Notes: a model not told the origin generated them from the letters alone. Shown: positions 44,773 through 56,316, numbered from the stretch's first letter. The stretch: DNA of 64,000 bases from Parabacteroides distasonis (GCA_021531775.1 JAFBIU010000003.1:1-64000); one strand, 5' to 3'. Numbers and translations are program-made.

Positions 44773-45121
44773 ACAACGTGTAGAAGCAGCCTGCCAAATG
44801 CAGACGGCCAAACTCAATGCGGATTTCACCTACATCCACCAGCATGCCCACAGCTTGTTGCTTGCCGGGTTCACCTCCCTGTTATTTCCCGATAACAAGC
44901 AACGAACCGCCCACAAGAAAGGCAACAGCACAGCTACGCAAGTCTCACAAGCGGCTTCTACGCCCTGGCATGTATCGGATTACTTGACGATCCTGCAAAG
45001 TCTCACGCCGATCTTATGGGACGTGGCGCAACCCTTGATCGTGAACTGGGGAATCCGAAAGATGAAAGGATGGGTCGTCCAACTTTTCACGCGTAAACGT
45101 TCGTCACATAGCAAGAATTAA
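44714..45121 (+). CDS. Small protein overlapping holin-like gene
   Basis: A 135-residue protein of unknown family beginning MTQQQTIHQLTPLEKLRADK; an AGGAAAG lies a few bases before ATG 44714, supporting this start despite a 59-base overlap with the holin-like gene. One moderately hydrophobic segment (about 46-58), a Ser/Thr/Ala linker and an amphipathic region (YLTILQSLTPILWDVAQPL) suggest membrane association; the tail is basic. In related genomes a third gene often follows the YtxH-holin pair, consistent with a three-component unit. Function unknown. Confidence 0.7.
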   Translation: MTQQQTIHQLTPLEKLRADKQRVEAACQMQTAKLNADFTYIHQHAHSLLLAGFTSLLFPDNKQRTAHKKGNSTATQVSQAASTPWHVSDYLTILQSLTPILWDVAQPLIVNWGIRKMKGWVVQLFTRKRSSHSKN

Positions 45122-45181
45122 TTTATGTCAAATTATTTAGAAAATCTGTTGGTAAATATTTCTCCATACAAAAAACATAAT

Positions 45182-45189
45182 TACATTTG
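45182..45189 (+). promoter_or_regulatory. -7 box of gap
   Basis: TACATTTG, exact consensus, leaving an A-rich leader of about 70 bases before the ATG, as expected for a highly expressed gene. Confidence 0.65.
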
Positions 45190-45250
45190 CAGTCGAATAA
45201 AAGTGACATCTAAACAACTAAAAGAACAGTTTATTAACAAACCATTATAA

Positions 45251-46273
<1,023 letters not shown>

Positions 46274-46294
46274 TTTCAGAAATAATGTATATAG

Positions 46295-46329
46295 AGAGCC
46301 GTAACCATATGGTTGCGGCTCTTTTTTTT
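46295..46329 (+). terminator. Strong terminator of gap
   Basis: AGAGCCGTAACC (46295-46306), ATAT loop, GGTTGCGGCTCT (46311-46322) with one mismatch, then a T tract to 46329, directly against the miaA -7 box. Confidence 0.92.
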
Positions 46330-46330
46330 G

Positions 46331-46338
46331 TAAGTTTG
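46331..46338 (+). promoter_or_regulatory. -7 box abutting miaA start
   Basis: TAAGTTTG, exact consensus, ends only four bases before the miaA ATG; transcription would begin about at or just inside the start codon. Confidence 0.5.
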
Positions 46339-46342
46339 CAGC

Positions 46343-47272
46343 ATGAACAGATATGAACTCATTACAATCCTGGGGCCTACAGCCTCTGGTAAGACGGTTT
46401 TAGCAGCAGCATTGGCTGCACAGCTGCATACGGAAATCATTAGTGCCGATTCCAGACAGATCTATCGAGGGATGGATATCGGTACGGGCAAAGATTTGGC
46501 AGACTATATCGTCAATGGGCAATCCATCCCCTACCACTTGATCGACATTTGTGAACCTGGTTATAAATACAACGTTTTTCAATATCAGCACGATTTCTTC
46601 CGCGTCTTCCGTGACATTGAAAGCAGGGGTAAATTGCCCATTCTATGTGGTGGTACCGGTATGTATATCGAAGCCGTCCTAAAGGGATACAAACTACTGG
46701 ACGTTCCTCAAAATCCGACTCTTCGTCAGTCTCTACAAGGAAAATCGTTAGCAGAACTGGAACAGATCCTTGCGTCCTACAAAGTTTTACACAACAAAAC
46801 AGATGTAGATTCTGCCCAGCGAGCTATCCGTGCTATCGAGATTGAGGAGTACTACCGCACAGAAGCTCCTGGAAGAAATGAATATGAGCCGATAAACAGT
46901 CTGATTATTGGTGTTGACATTGACCGTGACACGCGCAGAGCGAAAATATCTCAAAGGCTCCGTGCCCGCTTGGCGGAAGGTATGGTGGATGAGGTTCGCC
47001 AATTGATCGACCAAGGAGTCAAGCCGGATGATTTGATCTATTACGGATTAGAATACAAATTTGTTACCCAATATGTGATCGGGCAACTCTCATACGAGGA
47101 AATGGTCACCCAACTGGAAATAGCCATCCATCAGTTTGCCAAACGGCAGATGACTTGGTTTCGGGGTATGGAGCGAAGAGGCAGTACGATTCATTGGGTG
47201 AACGCAGCTTGGGAAACAGCGCGAAAAATTGATACAATCTTAGAACTTCTCACTAAAGAGCAAACGTTATGA
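46343..47272 (+). CDS. miaA: tRNA dimethylallyltransferase
   Basis: A 309-residue enzyme that prenylates A37 of tRNAs reading UNN codons. The P-loop is GPTASGKT (11-18), followed by ISADSRQIYRGMDIGTGK, GGTGMYIEAVLKG and YYGLEYKFVTQYV. All core motifs are present. The ATG is four bases past a -7 box, so the mRNA may be leaderless, or a minor downstream start may be used; the P-loop position argues for the annotated ATG. Its stop overlaps kdsA (ATGA). Confidence 0.96.
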   Translation: MNRYELITILGPTASGKTVLAAALAAQLHTEIISADSRQIYRGMDIGTGKDLADYIVNGQSIPYHLIDICEPGYKYNVFQYQHDFFRVFRDIESRGKLPILCGGTGMYIEAVLKGYKLLDVPQNPTLRQSLQGKSLAELEQILASYKVLHNKTDVDSAQRAIRAIEIEEYYRTEAPGRNEYEPINSLIIGVDIDRDTRRAKISQRLRARLAEGMVDEVRQLIDQGVKPDDLIYYGLEYKFVTQYVIGQLSYEEMVTQLEIAIHQFAKRQMTWFRGMERRGSTIHWVNAAWETARKIDTILELLTKEQTL

Positions 47273-48072
47273 CAATACAAGAACTCAATAGCAAACGCAA
47301 TTTCTTTCTGATGGCCGGTCCCTGTGTCATTGAAAATGAAGAGATGGCACTCCACATAGCGGAACATATTCACACCATTGCTGAAAAATGGCAGATTCCC
47401 TATGTATTCAAAGGCTCCTATCGCAAAGCGAATCGTTCACGACTGGATTCGTTCACAGGCATTGGAGATGAAAAGGCACTCAAGATTCTACAGAAGGTTG
47501 GACAAACTTTCGGAATCCCGACCGTGACAGACATCCACGAAACACAGGAAGCGGCCATGGCTGCAGACTATGTAGATATTCTTCAAATCCCAGCTTTTCT
47601 GTGCAGACAAACGGATTTATTGGTAGCTGCTGCTCACACGGGAAAAATCGTGAATATCAAGAAAGGACAATTTCTATCCCCGGCAGCCATGCAATTTGCC
47701 ATACAGAAGGTGGCAGATGCCGGTAATCGACAGATCATGGTAACCGAACGTGGAACCACCTTTGGCTATACTGATTTGGTAGTCGATTATCGAGGGATTC
47801 CACAAATGAAACAATTTGGATTTCCCGTTGTCATGGACGTAACACACTCCCTCCAACAACCCAACCAGACAACAGGAGTAACAGGTGGATTACCTACACT
47901 GATCGAAACGATAGCGAAAGCAGCAATCGCTGTCGGGGCAGACGGTCTGTTCATCGAAACACATCCGAACCCTTCGGTGGCCAAATCGGATGGAGCCAAT
48001 ATGCTTCCGCTGGATCAACTGGAATCCCTCTTGGCCAAATTAGTACGTATTCGGGAGGCCATTCAAGATTGA
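47269..48072 (+). CDS. kdsA: 3-deoxy-8-phosphooctulonate synthase
   Basis: A 267-residue TIM-barrel enzyme condensing phosphoenolpyruvate with arabinose-5-phosphate to Kdo-8-phosphate for lipopolysaccharide inner core. The motifs MAGPCVIENEEMALHIAE, FKGSYRKANRSRLDSFTG, TDIHETQEA and FIETHPNPSVAKSDG are conserved. The Asn residue IKKGQFLSP region suits the metal-independent or dependent form, not decided here. Translationally coupled to miaA by a four-base overlap; followed by a bidirectional terminator. Confidence 0.97.
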   Translation: MTIQELNSKRNFFLMAGPCVIENEEMALHIAEHIHTIAEKWQIPYVFKGSYRKANRSRLDSFTGIGDEKALKILQKVGQTFGIPTVTDIHETQEAAMAADYVDILQIPAFLCRQTDLLVAAAHTGKIVNIKKGQFLSPAAMQFAIQKVADAGNRQIMVTERGTTFGYTDLVVDYRGIPQMKQFGFPVVMDVTHSLQQPNQTTGVTGGLPTLIETIAKAAIAVGADGLFIETHPNPSVAKSDGANMLPLDQLESLLAKLVRIREAIQD

Positions 48073-48096
48073 GCCCCATCTGGTACACAACTAAAA

Positions 48097-48145
48097 ATTC
48101 CGTAGATGAATGGAGGTAATCCTTTCATCTACGGAATCCTTTTTA
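48097..48145. terminator. Bidirectional terminator between kdsA and Crp gene
   Basis: ATTCCGTAGATGAA (48097-48110) pairs perfectly with TTCATCTACGGAAT (48124-48137); CCTTTTTA follows on the plus strand and TTTTTAG-type sequence on the minus strand. It overlaps the end of the convergent Crp/Fnr gene. Confidence 0.88.
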
Positions 48146-48844
48146 TCCCATTTTACTGATCTTACGTAGCCTCTCTTCGTCAATCAACTTAATCTTTCGT
48201 CCATCCACGGCAATGATACGCTCTGAGACAAACGTTGATAATGTCCGAATCGCATTGGAAGTGGTCATATTCGACAAGTTAGCCAAATCTTCACGCGCCA
48301 GATAAATACTTAACGTAGCCTGGTCTTCTTCCAATCCGTAGCTATCTTTCAAAAACAGCAAAGACTCGGCCAAGCGTCCACGAATATGTTTCTGAGTCAA
48401 ATTGACAGTTCTCTCATCAGACACACCCAAATCAATCGACAACTGCCGAATGAAAAACATGGCCAAATTGGGATTGCCCATCAACAAATCACGCACAACC
48501 GTCATCGGAATCATACATACCGTCGAAGCCTCAAAGGCAGAGGCATTCGTCAAATAATTCTCTTGCGCAAAACTGGCCCTATAACCAAAGTACTGCACAG
48601 GCTTAATCATCCGAATAATCTGACTGCGACCTCCGACCCCATCCTTGTAGATTTTGACCTTGCCTTTCAGCAAACACATCATCTCCTTCGGTTCATCGCC
48701 TTCGCAATAGATTAGCTCGTTGCGTTTGAAATGCTGAATCTTTGAATTATTGCGGAGAATATCTCGCTCCTTTTCGGTCAAGACTCTCCATACTTCTGAT
48801 AAACTGGCCGAAATATCGACCTCTTCTTTCTGCTGTTTAACCAC
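48143..48844 (-). CDS. Crp/Fnr family transcription regulator
   Basis: A 233-residue regulator with an N-terminal cNMP-binding beta-roll (IYCEGDEPKEMMCLLKGKVKIY) and a C-terminal winged helix (LAREDLANLSNMTTSNAIRTLSTF). It lacks the cysteine cluster of Fnr, and the beta-roll is not a clear cAMP site, so the ligand is unknown. The start codon is GTG 48844; no in-frame ATG precedes it. A -7 box lies 29 bases upstream. Monocistronic. Confidence 0.9.
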   Translation of the reverse strand: MVKQQKEEVDISASLSEVWRVLTEKERDILRNNSKIQHFKRNELIYCEGDEPKEMMCLLKGKVKIYKDGVGGRSQIIRMIKPVQYFGYRASFAQENYLTNASAFEASTVCMIPMTVVRDLLMGNPNLAMFFIRQLSIDLGVSDERTVNLTQKHIRGRLAESLLFLKDSYGLEEDQATLSIYLAREDLANLSNMTTSNAIRTLSTFVSERIIAVDGRKIKLIDEERLRKISKMG

Positions 48845-48872
48845 GACTGCTACATAACATACTTATGAAGCA

Positions 48873-48880
48873 CAAATATA
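48873..48880 (-). promoter_or_regulatory. -7 box of Crp/Fnr gene
   Basis: Minus-strand TATATTTG, exact consensus, 29 bases before the GTG start. Confidence 0.55.
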
Positions 48881-48969
48881 CAACATTTACTTGGAAATAG
48901 GTTTATGGAAAAATCAATTATTCGCATTTATAAGACATTTTTAGGGATACGAATACATTATTACATATT

Positions 48970-49842
48970 TTAAGGCAACGGTCTCCACAACATAACACCT
49001 ATATCTTTTTTGATTTGTCGTACGTAATCACTCAGTGAATCCACATGGAACATGACTTGCTTTCCCGATGATGAAGCATGGATAAAAGTCAGCTTCTCCC
49101 CTTGCCAACAGACAATCCCCAAATGCGCAATATCCAACCCCTCTACACTGGTTACAAAACAGACAATGTCTCCATTATGAAAAGCAGAGGCGTTTGATTC
49201 AATCGAATCTTGTGGCAAATAATAATAGGATCGCTGATTGATGCTGGATTCGATCTGCTGGATGCGCGCCACCCGTTCCGGATGGTTGACTAATTGTTTA
49301 TAGGCAGATACATGAGTGGACATAAAGTTGAGTTTCAAAGGTAACGGAATTCCTCCAGCCTGTTGGGTACAATCCACTACCACGCCTCGACGAGCGTTTT
49401 CGTACATCCAATCGGTCGTATAATGCAAACGATCTGTATAATCCGTTATCTGATCCGTGCGATAGCGTAACCGGGCCAACTCTTTTCGATAATTCGCGAA
49501 GGAAGGTTGTCCAGTACGTACCACACGTGACAATGCAAGGACATTCTCAACAAAGGTTGTACAATCAAAAGCTCGCAAATTGACGACCAACTGTTCGGGC
49601 TCTTGTTCTAATGTCGCACCCACATAGGGTGTACCCAAAAAGAAACGTGCTGTTTGCACCACGGTTTCAGCCATGGACTGGGAGGAGGATGTCGGCATAG
49701 AGGCGACATAACGGACAAAAACCAACGAATCAGCATCCAGGGTCACAGAAGAGTCCCCTGCTACTTGCTCTTGAGCCATGGATAGGGAACAAAGTACGAA
49801 CCCCATCAGCTGCAATCCAATCTTTCTAATCAATCTTGTCAT
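48970..49842 (-). CDS. DUF1460 amidase-like cell-wall hydrolase
   Basis: A 290-residue exported protein (signal to about 23) of the DUF1460 family, papain-like N-acetylmuramoyl-L-alanine amidase-type enzymes. The catalytic Cys lies in FDCTTFVENVLAL (near 95), and the downstream His in GLDIAHLGIVC fits the NlpC/P60-like fold. It would cut peptidoglycan or its fragments in the periplasm. Located 10 bases after uvrB in the PspC-uvrB-DUF1460 run, so co-transcribed with a repair gene, which is probably incidental. Confidence 0.88.
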   Translation of the reverse strand: MTRLIRKIGLQLMGFVLCSLSMAQEQVAGDSSVTLDADSLVFVRYVASMPTSSSQSMAETVVQTARFFLGTPYVGATLEQEPEQLVVNLRAFDCTTFVENVLALSRVVRTGQPSFANYRKELARLRYRTDQITDYTDRLHYTTDWMYENARRGVVVDCTQQAGGIPLPLKLNFMSTHVSAYKQLVNHPERVARIQQIESSINQRSYYYLPQDSIESNASAFHNGDIVCFVTSVEGLDIAHLGIVCWQGEKLTFIHASSSGKQVMFHVDSLSDYVRQIKKDIGVMLWRPLP

Positions 49843-49852
49843 ACGCTTATTT

Positions 49853-51876
<2,024 letters not shown>

Positions 51877-51880
<4 letters not shown>

Positions 51881-52068
51881 GCTTGTTCCTTAGGCATTAT
51901 TAACCAGAGAATCAAGTACACCAATACACCGGCAAAAGCCGTAAAGATCGACAGCAAGACATATACGATCCGAATCACCGTAGGATCCAAATCGAAATAG
52001 TGTGCCAAACCGGCACAAACCCCTGCAATCATTTTGTCATTTGAGCGTCTTAATTTTTTTTCCATCAC
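51877..52068 (-). CDS. PspC domain protein
   Basis: A 63-residue inner-membrane protein, entirely a PspC domain: basic start KKLRRSNDKMIAGVCAGLAH, then one helix (about 30-58). PspC is part of the phage-shock membrane-stress response in other bacteria; here no PspA or PspB is nearby. It heads the operon with uvrB and DUF1460, driven by a full promoter about 27 bases upstream. Confidence 0.9.
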
Positions 52069-52094
52069 TTTCCAAATTATTGATTAGACCGTGA

Positions 52095-52123
52095 CAAATA
52101 TACATATTATTCTTCAGGAGCAA
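52095..52123 (-). promoter_or_regulatory. Promoter of PspC-uvrB operon
   Basis: Minus-strand TTG (52121-52123), 18 bp, TATATTTG (52095-52102), partly within the end of the pseudouridine synthase gene. Confidence 0.65.
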
Positions 52124-52781
52124 GCGTTTTCCATAGATTATCCTGAGGAACGGGAGCAACAATCTTCAGAGGTATTTTAGAAACAGGATGGATAAATGCT
52201 GCACTACGCGCATGCAAACTAATTCCTCCATCGGGATTGGAACGGGCAAAGCCATATTTCAAATCCCCTTTAATCGGACAGCCCATCTTGGCCAACTGAC
52301 AGCGGATTTGATGGTGACGTCCCGTCTTCAAATCAATCTCTAACAAATAATACCTATCAGAACGGCCAATGACCCGATAGTGCAAGATGGCCTTTTTCGC
52401 ATTGAGACGTTCTGTGTCATAGGCATAACTCTTATTCTGTTTCTCGTTACGTACCAACCAATGAACCAATTCCCCCTCTTCGGCCGGAGGGCATTGTTTG
52501 ACAATGGCCCAGTAGGTCTTTTTCACCTCGCCTACACGAAACATTTCATTCAGACGAGACAAAGCCTTACTGGTCTTGGCAAATAAGACCACTCCACTGA
52601 CCGGACGATCCAGACGATGGGTGACGCCCAAGAAGACTTGACCGGGCTTCGCATACTTTTCCTTCAGCCAAACTTTCAACTGTTCGGACAGTGGCGTATC
52701 ACCGGTCTTGTCTCCCTGCACAATCTCGCGGCAGGTTTTATTTACCGCTATGATATGATTATCCTCGTACAGAACGATCAT
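52107..52781 (-). CDS. RluA-family RNA pseudouridine synthase
   Basis: A 224-residue pseudouridine synthase without an S4 domain. The catalytic Asp58 sits in GVTHRLDRPVSGVVLFAKT; LKTGRHHQIRCQLAKMGCPI and GDLKYG follow. It modifies uridine in rRNA or tRNA; the target is not deducible. It starts nine bases after the fabG stop, as the last gene of the TetR-KASIII-fabG run. Confidence 0.92.
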   Translation of the reverse strand: MIVLYEDNHIIAVNKTCREIVQGDKTGDTPLSEQLKVWLKEKYAKPGQVFLGVTHRLDRPVSGVVLFAKTSKALSRLNEMFRVGEVKKTYWAIVKQCPPAEEGELVHWLVRNEKQNKSYAYDTERLNAKKAILHYRVIGRSDRYYLLEIDLKTGRHHQIRCQLAKMGCPIKGDLKYGFARSNPDGGISLHARSAAFIHPVSKIPLKIVAPVPQDNLWKTLAPEE

Positions 52782-52790
52782 ATTCGTACA

Positions 52791-53537
52791 TTACATATTC
52801 ATGCCACCATCTACCTGAATAACCTGACCAGACACATAAGATGACATGTCTGAAGCCAAGAAGGTTGCGATGTCTGCTACATCTTCCGGTGTACCACCAC
52901 GACGCAGCGGAATCTTCTTGCACCACTCTTCCTTCACTTCATCCGGCAACTTGGCAGTCATATCCGTAATGATGAAACCCGGAGCGATGGCATTCGCACG
53001 AATACCACGAGAACCCAACTCTTGAGCAATAGACTTGGCCAAAGCAATCATACCAGCTTTTGAAGAGGCATAGTTACACTGTCCGGCATTGCCATGAACA
53101 CCTACTACAGATGCCATGTTGATGATGCTACCTTTACGCTGCTTCATCATGATGGGCGCACAGGCATGGATGAAATTGAATGCAGATTTCAAATTGACAT
53201 TCAATACGGCATCCCATTGTGCCTCTGTCATACGCAACATCAAACCATCCTTCGTGATACCGGCATTATTGACCAAAATATCCACACGGCCAAAATCCTT
53301 CACGATGTCGGCAACCACCTGATGAGTCTCTTCGAAATTGGCAGCATTCGAGGCATAACCTTTCGCTTTGACACCCAACGCTTCAATCTCCTGTTGGGTT
53401 GCCAAACCATTCTCATCAATGACCAAATCCGTAAACGCTACGTTTGCACCTTCTGCTGCAAACTTCAATGCGATCGCTTTACCGATACCACGAGCAGCAC
53501 CCGTTACAATCGCTACTTTACCTTCTAACAATTTCAT
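52791..53537 (-). CDS. fabG: 3-oxoacyl-ACP reductase
   Basis: A 248-residue short-chain dehydrogenase. The NAD(P) motif is TGAARGIGKAIA (12-23), NNAG is at about 90-93 and the catalytic Ser143-Tyr156-Lys160 set is complete (NYASSKAG). The C-terminal GQVIQVDGGMNM is typical of FabG, which reduces beta-ketoacyl-ACP in fatty-acid elongation. It lies 34 bases after a KAS III gene, consistent with type II fatty-acid synthesis or a side pathway under the upstream TetR regulator. Confidence 0.93.
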   Translation of the reverse strand: MKLLEGKVAIVTGAARGIGKAIALKFAAEGANVAFTDLVIDENGLATQQEIEALGVKAKGYASNAANFEETHQVVADIVKDFGRVDILVNNAGITKDGLMLRMTEAQWDAVLNVNLKSAFNFIHACAPIMMKQRKGSIINMASVVGVHGNAGQCNYASSKAGMIALAKSIAQELGSRGIRANAIAPGFIITDMTAKLPDEVKEEWCKKIPLRRGGTPEDVADIATFLASDMSSYVSGQVIQVDGGMNM

Positions 53538-53571
53538 ATCTTTCTGAATTTAGACGATTACTATTTATCAA

Positions 53572-54516
53572 TTAACATTTAATCAAACAAGCAGCCGTAG
53601 AATAACCACCTCCAAACACAGTCAAGGCGACCAAATCGCCTGCCTGGAACTGAGATTCATGCTGCGCATAGACCAAGGCTGAGCTGACAGAACCTGTATT
53701 GCCCAACTCCTCGATATTATGCAAGAAACGCTCTTCCGGCAAGTTCAACTGTTTGGCTATGTTGGCCATAATACGCATATTGGCCTGATGTCCGATAAAA
53801 TAATTCAGTTGCTCGAGTGTGTAACCATTTTTCTCCAACAAATAGAGCACATTCTTCGGCATGTAAGTACAAGCTTGTACAAAGACATCCTTTCCTTCGG
53901 GCATCATGATTCCCCCATCACGTGGACGCAAATTCACACCAATCGGAGCCTTCGGCAAATAGCCCAATGCTTTGGTGTAAATCTCTACGATTTCAGCCTC
54001 ATGGGCAGAGACACGCTCTTTCGACAAGAAGAAAGCAGCCGCTGCGTCACCCCACAAATGGCCAGATTTTGGATCTGTCTCATTGTAATAGGCCGAATTC
54101 TTGTCCGCGGACAAAACCAAAGCCTTAGAGGCTTTACCCATGGCAAAATAGCCCTCTACAACCTCCAAAGCATTTAAAAAAGAAGAACATGCAGAAGACA
54201 TATACAATGCCTTTGCCTCCGTAATACCAAACTCATGTTGAGCCAAATGAGCTGCCGTTCCCACTGTATCGTAGGGTGAATAGGAGGCAGAGATGATCAA
54301 GTCAACCTCTGAAATATCATACGGAAGTTTCGGAAGTGCATTTCGTACAGCTTCCATACTCATCGTATTGATATTCTCCTCAGGAGCCGCTATGGAACGG
54401 GTACGAATCCCCGTCCGCTGCTCAATCCATTCACTGGTCAATCCATTCAGCTCTAAAAAATGTTGGTTATCCACCCGTCCTTCAGGCACATAAAACCCTG
54501 TCGCATTAATAAACAT
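53572..54516 (-). CDS. 3-oxoacyl-ACP synthase III (FabH-like)
   Basis: A 314-residue thiolase-fold condensing enzyme with the full KAS III triad: C110 (SSACSSFLNA), H243 (FIGHQANMRI) and N273 (ELGNTGSVSS). It would start an acyl chain with an acyl-CoA primer and malonyl-ACP. It is shorter than E. coli FabH only slightly. Position behind TetR and before fabG suggests regulated fatty-acid priming, or a specialised lipid. A second FabH elsewhere would favour the latter; not testable here. Confidence 0.9.
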   Translation of the reverse strand: MFINATGFYVPEGRVDNQHFLELNGLTSEWIEQRTGIRTRSIAAPEENINTMSMEAVRNALPKLPYDISEVDLIISASYSPYDTVGTAAHLAQHEFGITEAKALYMSSACSSFLNALEVVEGYFAMGKASKALVLSADKNSAYYNETDPKSGHLWGDAAAAFFLSKERVSAHEAEIVEIYTKALGYLPKAPIGVNLRPRDGGIMMPEGKDVFVQACTYMPKNVLYLLEKNGYTLEQLNYFIGHQANMRIMANIAKQLNLPEERFLHNIEELGNTGSVSSALVYAQHESQFQAGDLVALTVFGGGYSTAACLIKC

Positions 54517-54526
54517 TCTAGTTCTC

Positions 54527-55117
54527 TTACTTTTTTATTTTTATACCGTTGAATATCAGACTCATCACATTATCTCTCCGCTTGATTCGCTGACTGATGG
54601 TGTCCCCCATCAATCCCCGTATATACGGCACCTCCAATCCCTTCAACGCATGATGAAGAACCGAAGCCATGATGTCCGGATCAGGCACATTGAACAAACC
54701 TTGCGCAATACCCTCATCCAAGATTCCTTTGATGACCTCTATATCCCGTAGATCGAAATCTTTGCGGATCTTCTCCACCGTCCAAATATCGCGAAACAAA
54801 TTGGCACGCAACGTCCCGTTGCGGAAAACCAATGCCTTAACGGCATCCAATCTCGAGTAGATGTACGTGATTAGTTTTTCATCCGCAGGCAAGTCTTTAC
54901 TGGCCACCTCCATCAGCATCTTGTTCAGCTTGTCTATTTCCGACTCGACTACTGCTTGGTAAATCTCATCCTTGTTCTTAAAATAGGTATAGAGCGTTCG
55001 TCGTCCCTTAGAGGAGGCTTGTGCAATGTCGTTCATGGTTGTATTTTCCACACCCGACCGAGCAAATAATTGCCTTGCTACCTCAACTAATCTTTCACGT
55101 GTTTTTGATACCGCCAT
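54527..55117 (-). CDS. TetR family regulator
   Basis: A 196-residue TetR regulator. The N-terminal helix-turn-helix is TTMNDIAQASSKGRRTLYTYF (residues about 25-45) followed by KNKDEIYQAVVE; the C-terminal ligand domain is unremarkable. It precedes KAS III by 10 bases, so it probably autoregulates the fatty-acid operon, with a palindrome overlapping its promoter as candidate operator. Acyl-CoA is a reasonable ligand guess. Confidence 0.92.
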   Translation of the reverse strand: MAVSKTRERLVEVARQLFARSGVENTTMNDIAQASSKGRRTLYTYFKNKDEIYQAVVESEIDKLNKMLMEVASKDLPADEKLITYIYSRLDAVKALVFRNGTLRANLFRDIWTVEKIRKDFDLRDIEVIKGILDEGIAQGLFNVPDPDIMASVLHHALKGLEVPYIRGLMGDTISQRIKRRDNVMSLIFNGIKIKK

Positions 55118-55136
55118 TGTTATTGCACAGTTTAAT

Positions 55137-55180
55137 CTGATTTGTGCGCAAAAATATCAGAAAATTCCCTAATCACCAAA
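55137..55180 (-). promoter_or_regulatory. TetR operon promoter with overlapping palindrome
   Basis: Minus-strand TTTG (55177-55180), 20 bp, TATTTTTG (55149-55156). Across it lies a 24-bp inverted sequence, arms CTGAT (55137-55141) and ATCAG (55156-55160), with inner TTTG/CAAA, a fitting TetR operator. Confidence 0.65.
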
Positions 55181-55251
55181 AGCAATTCGTTTTTTTAGCC
55201 GTTTAAACCTTAATTCGACGATTTATGACCAATAATTAAGAGAGATAGGAC

Positions 55252-55286
55252 AAAAAAAGGGAAGAGACAAAGACATCTCTTCCCTT
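55252..55286 (-). terminator. Terminator of DHOD-like operon
   Basis: AAGGGAAGAGA (55257-55267) pairs with TCTCTTCCCTT (55276-55286); on the minus strand an uninterrupted T tract follows. It lies 27 bases past the dihydroorotate-dehydrogenase-like stop. Confidence 0.88.
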
Positions 55287-55312
55287 ATACATTATATTAT
55301 ATGCCCCTCGCC

Positions 55313-56287
55313 TTAATCGCGATTTGCAAAATACTTCATGAACTGAGAACGTTCATACAGACTCGGATTCGGGATATTGGCATAACTCAGTTTTCCTCTG
55401 AACTGTGAAACACATTCATAATGTACCTGATGCATCCACTCCTCGATACAAGTCAAGATTTGGGCAATGATCTCCCCTCCATGGGTATAAAGAGCACTGC
55501 ACATTTGCACGGTGGAAGCTCCTGCCAAAAGACACTTGATGACATCCTCCCAATCATGCACACCTGTCGAACAAGAGATATCGATACCGGGAACCTTACC
55601 CGATACAATGGCTGTCCAACGTAGGGTCTCGCTCAAATCCGAATGGCTGCTGAAGACATTGCCTGAAACGATCTGCAGGCTATTGATATCAATATCGGGT
55701 TGATAAAAACGATTGAACATCGTCACGGCATCCGCACCATTTACCTTTAATGTATGGATCAGAGCCGGAATATTACTGAAGTTCTTACCCAGTTTGATGA
55801 TAACCGGAATAGATACACTCTTCTTGACATCACGGATGATACGAGCATACAATTGTTCTACATCCGTAACACGTTGCAGATCTGTTTCCATGAAAAAGAC
55901 GTTCAGTTCCAAGGCATCGGCACCAGCCTCTTCAATCTGACGGGCGAAATCTGTCCAGGCATCCGCTTTGTAACAGTTCACACTGGCAATGATAGGAATC
56001 GTACACAATTGTTTCGACTCCCGGATCAAATTCAGATAATCATTAATCTGGTTAGCCTTCACGTAACCGCGAATGTAATCCATCGCTTCCGGATAATCTT
56101 GATCTTGCATCAAGGCATCACTCTGAGCTTCGATCTGTTCTTCGAAAAGCGATTTCAGCACAATAGCACCGGCACCAGCCTTCTCAAACTCTTTGTTGCG
56201 TTCAGCGTTGTTAGTCAATCCAGAACTACCGACAATTATCGGATTGCGCAATGTAAGTCCCGCATATTGGGTTTTTAAATCAATCAT
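55313..56287 (-). CDS. Dihydroorotate dehydrogenase-like protein
   Basis: A 324-residue FMN-type TIM barrel related to PyrD. FMN-binding features include NPIIVGSSGLTNN, IASVNCYKADAW, VPVIIKLGKN, and the phosphate-binding ISCSTGVHDWEDVIKCLLAG with an accompanying AGASTVQMCSAL. But the substrate loop normally reading N-x-SCPN has become NVFFMETD, so the orotate-binding and catalytic pattern is missing. It may reduce another substrate. It is the third gene after DUF4494 and YggS (29-base gap). Confidence 0.85.
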   Translation of the reverse strand: MIDLKTQYAGLTLRNPIIVGSSGLTNNAERNKEFEKAGAGAIVLKSLFEEQIEAQSDALMQDQDYPEAMDYIRGYVKANQINDYLNLIRESKQLCTIPIIASVNCYKADAWTDFARQIEEAGADALELNVFFMETDLQRVTDVEQLYARIIRDVKKSVSIPVIIKLGKNFSNIPALIHTLKVNGADAVTMFNRFYQPDIDINSLQIVSGNVFSSHSDLSETLRWTAIVSGKVPGIDISCSTGVHDWEDVIKCLLAGASTVQMCSALYTHGGEIIAQILTCIEEWMHQVHYECVSQFRGKLSYANIPNPSLYERSQFMKYFANRD

Positions 56288-56316
56288 ATCAGTTTATTTT
56301 AGTTGGTTACACATGT

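Noticed and set aside
45095-45104. AAACGTTCGT, similar to the core reported for Mpi sites
   Set aside because: Single copy inside a coding region with no inverted partner found by eye within the window.
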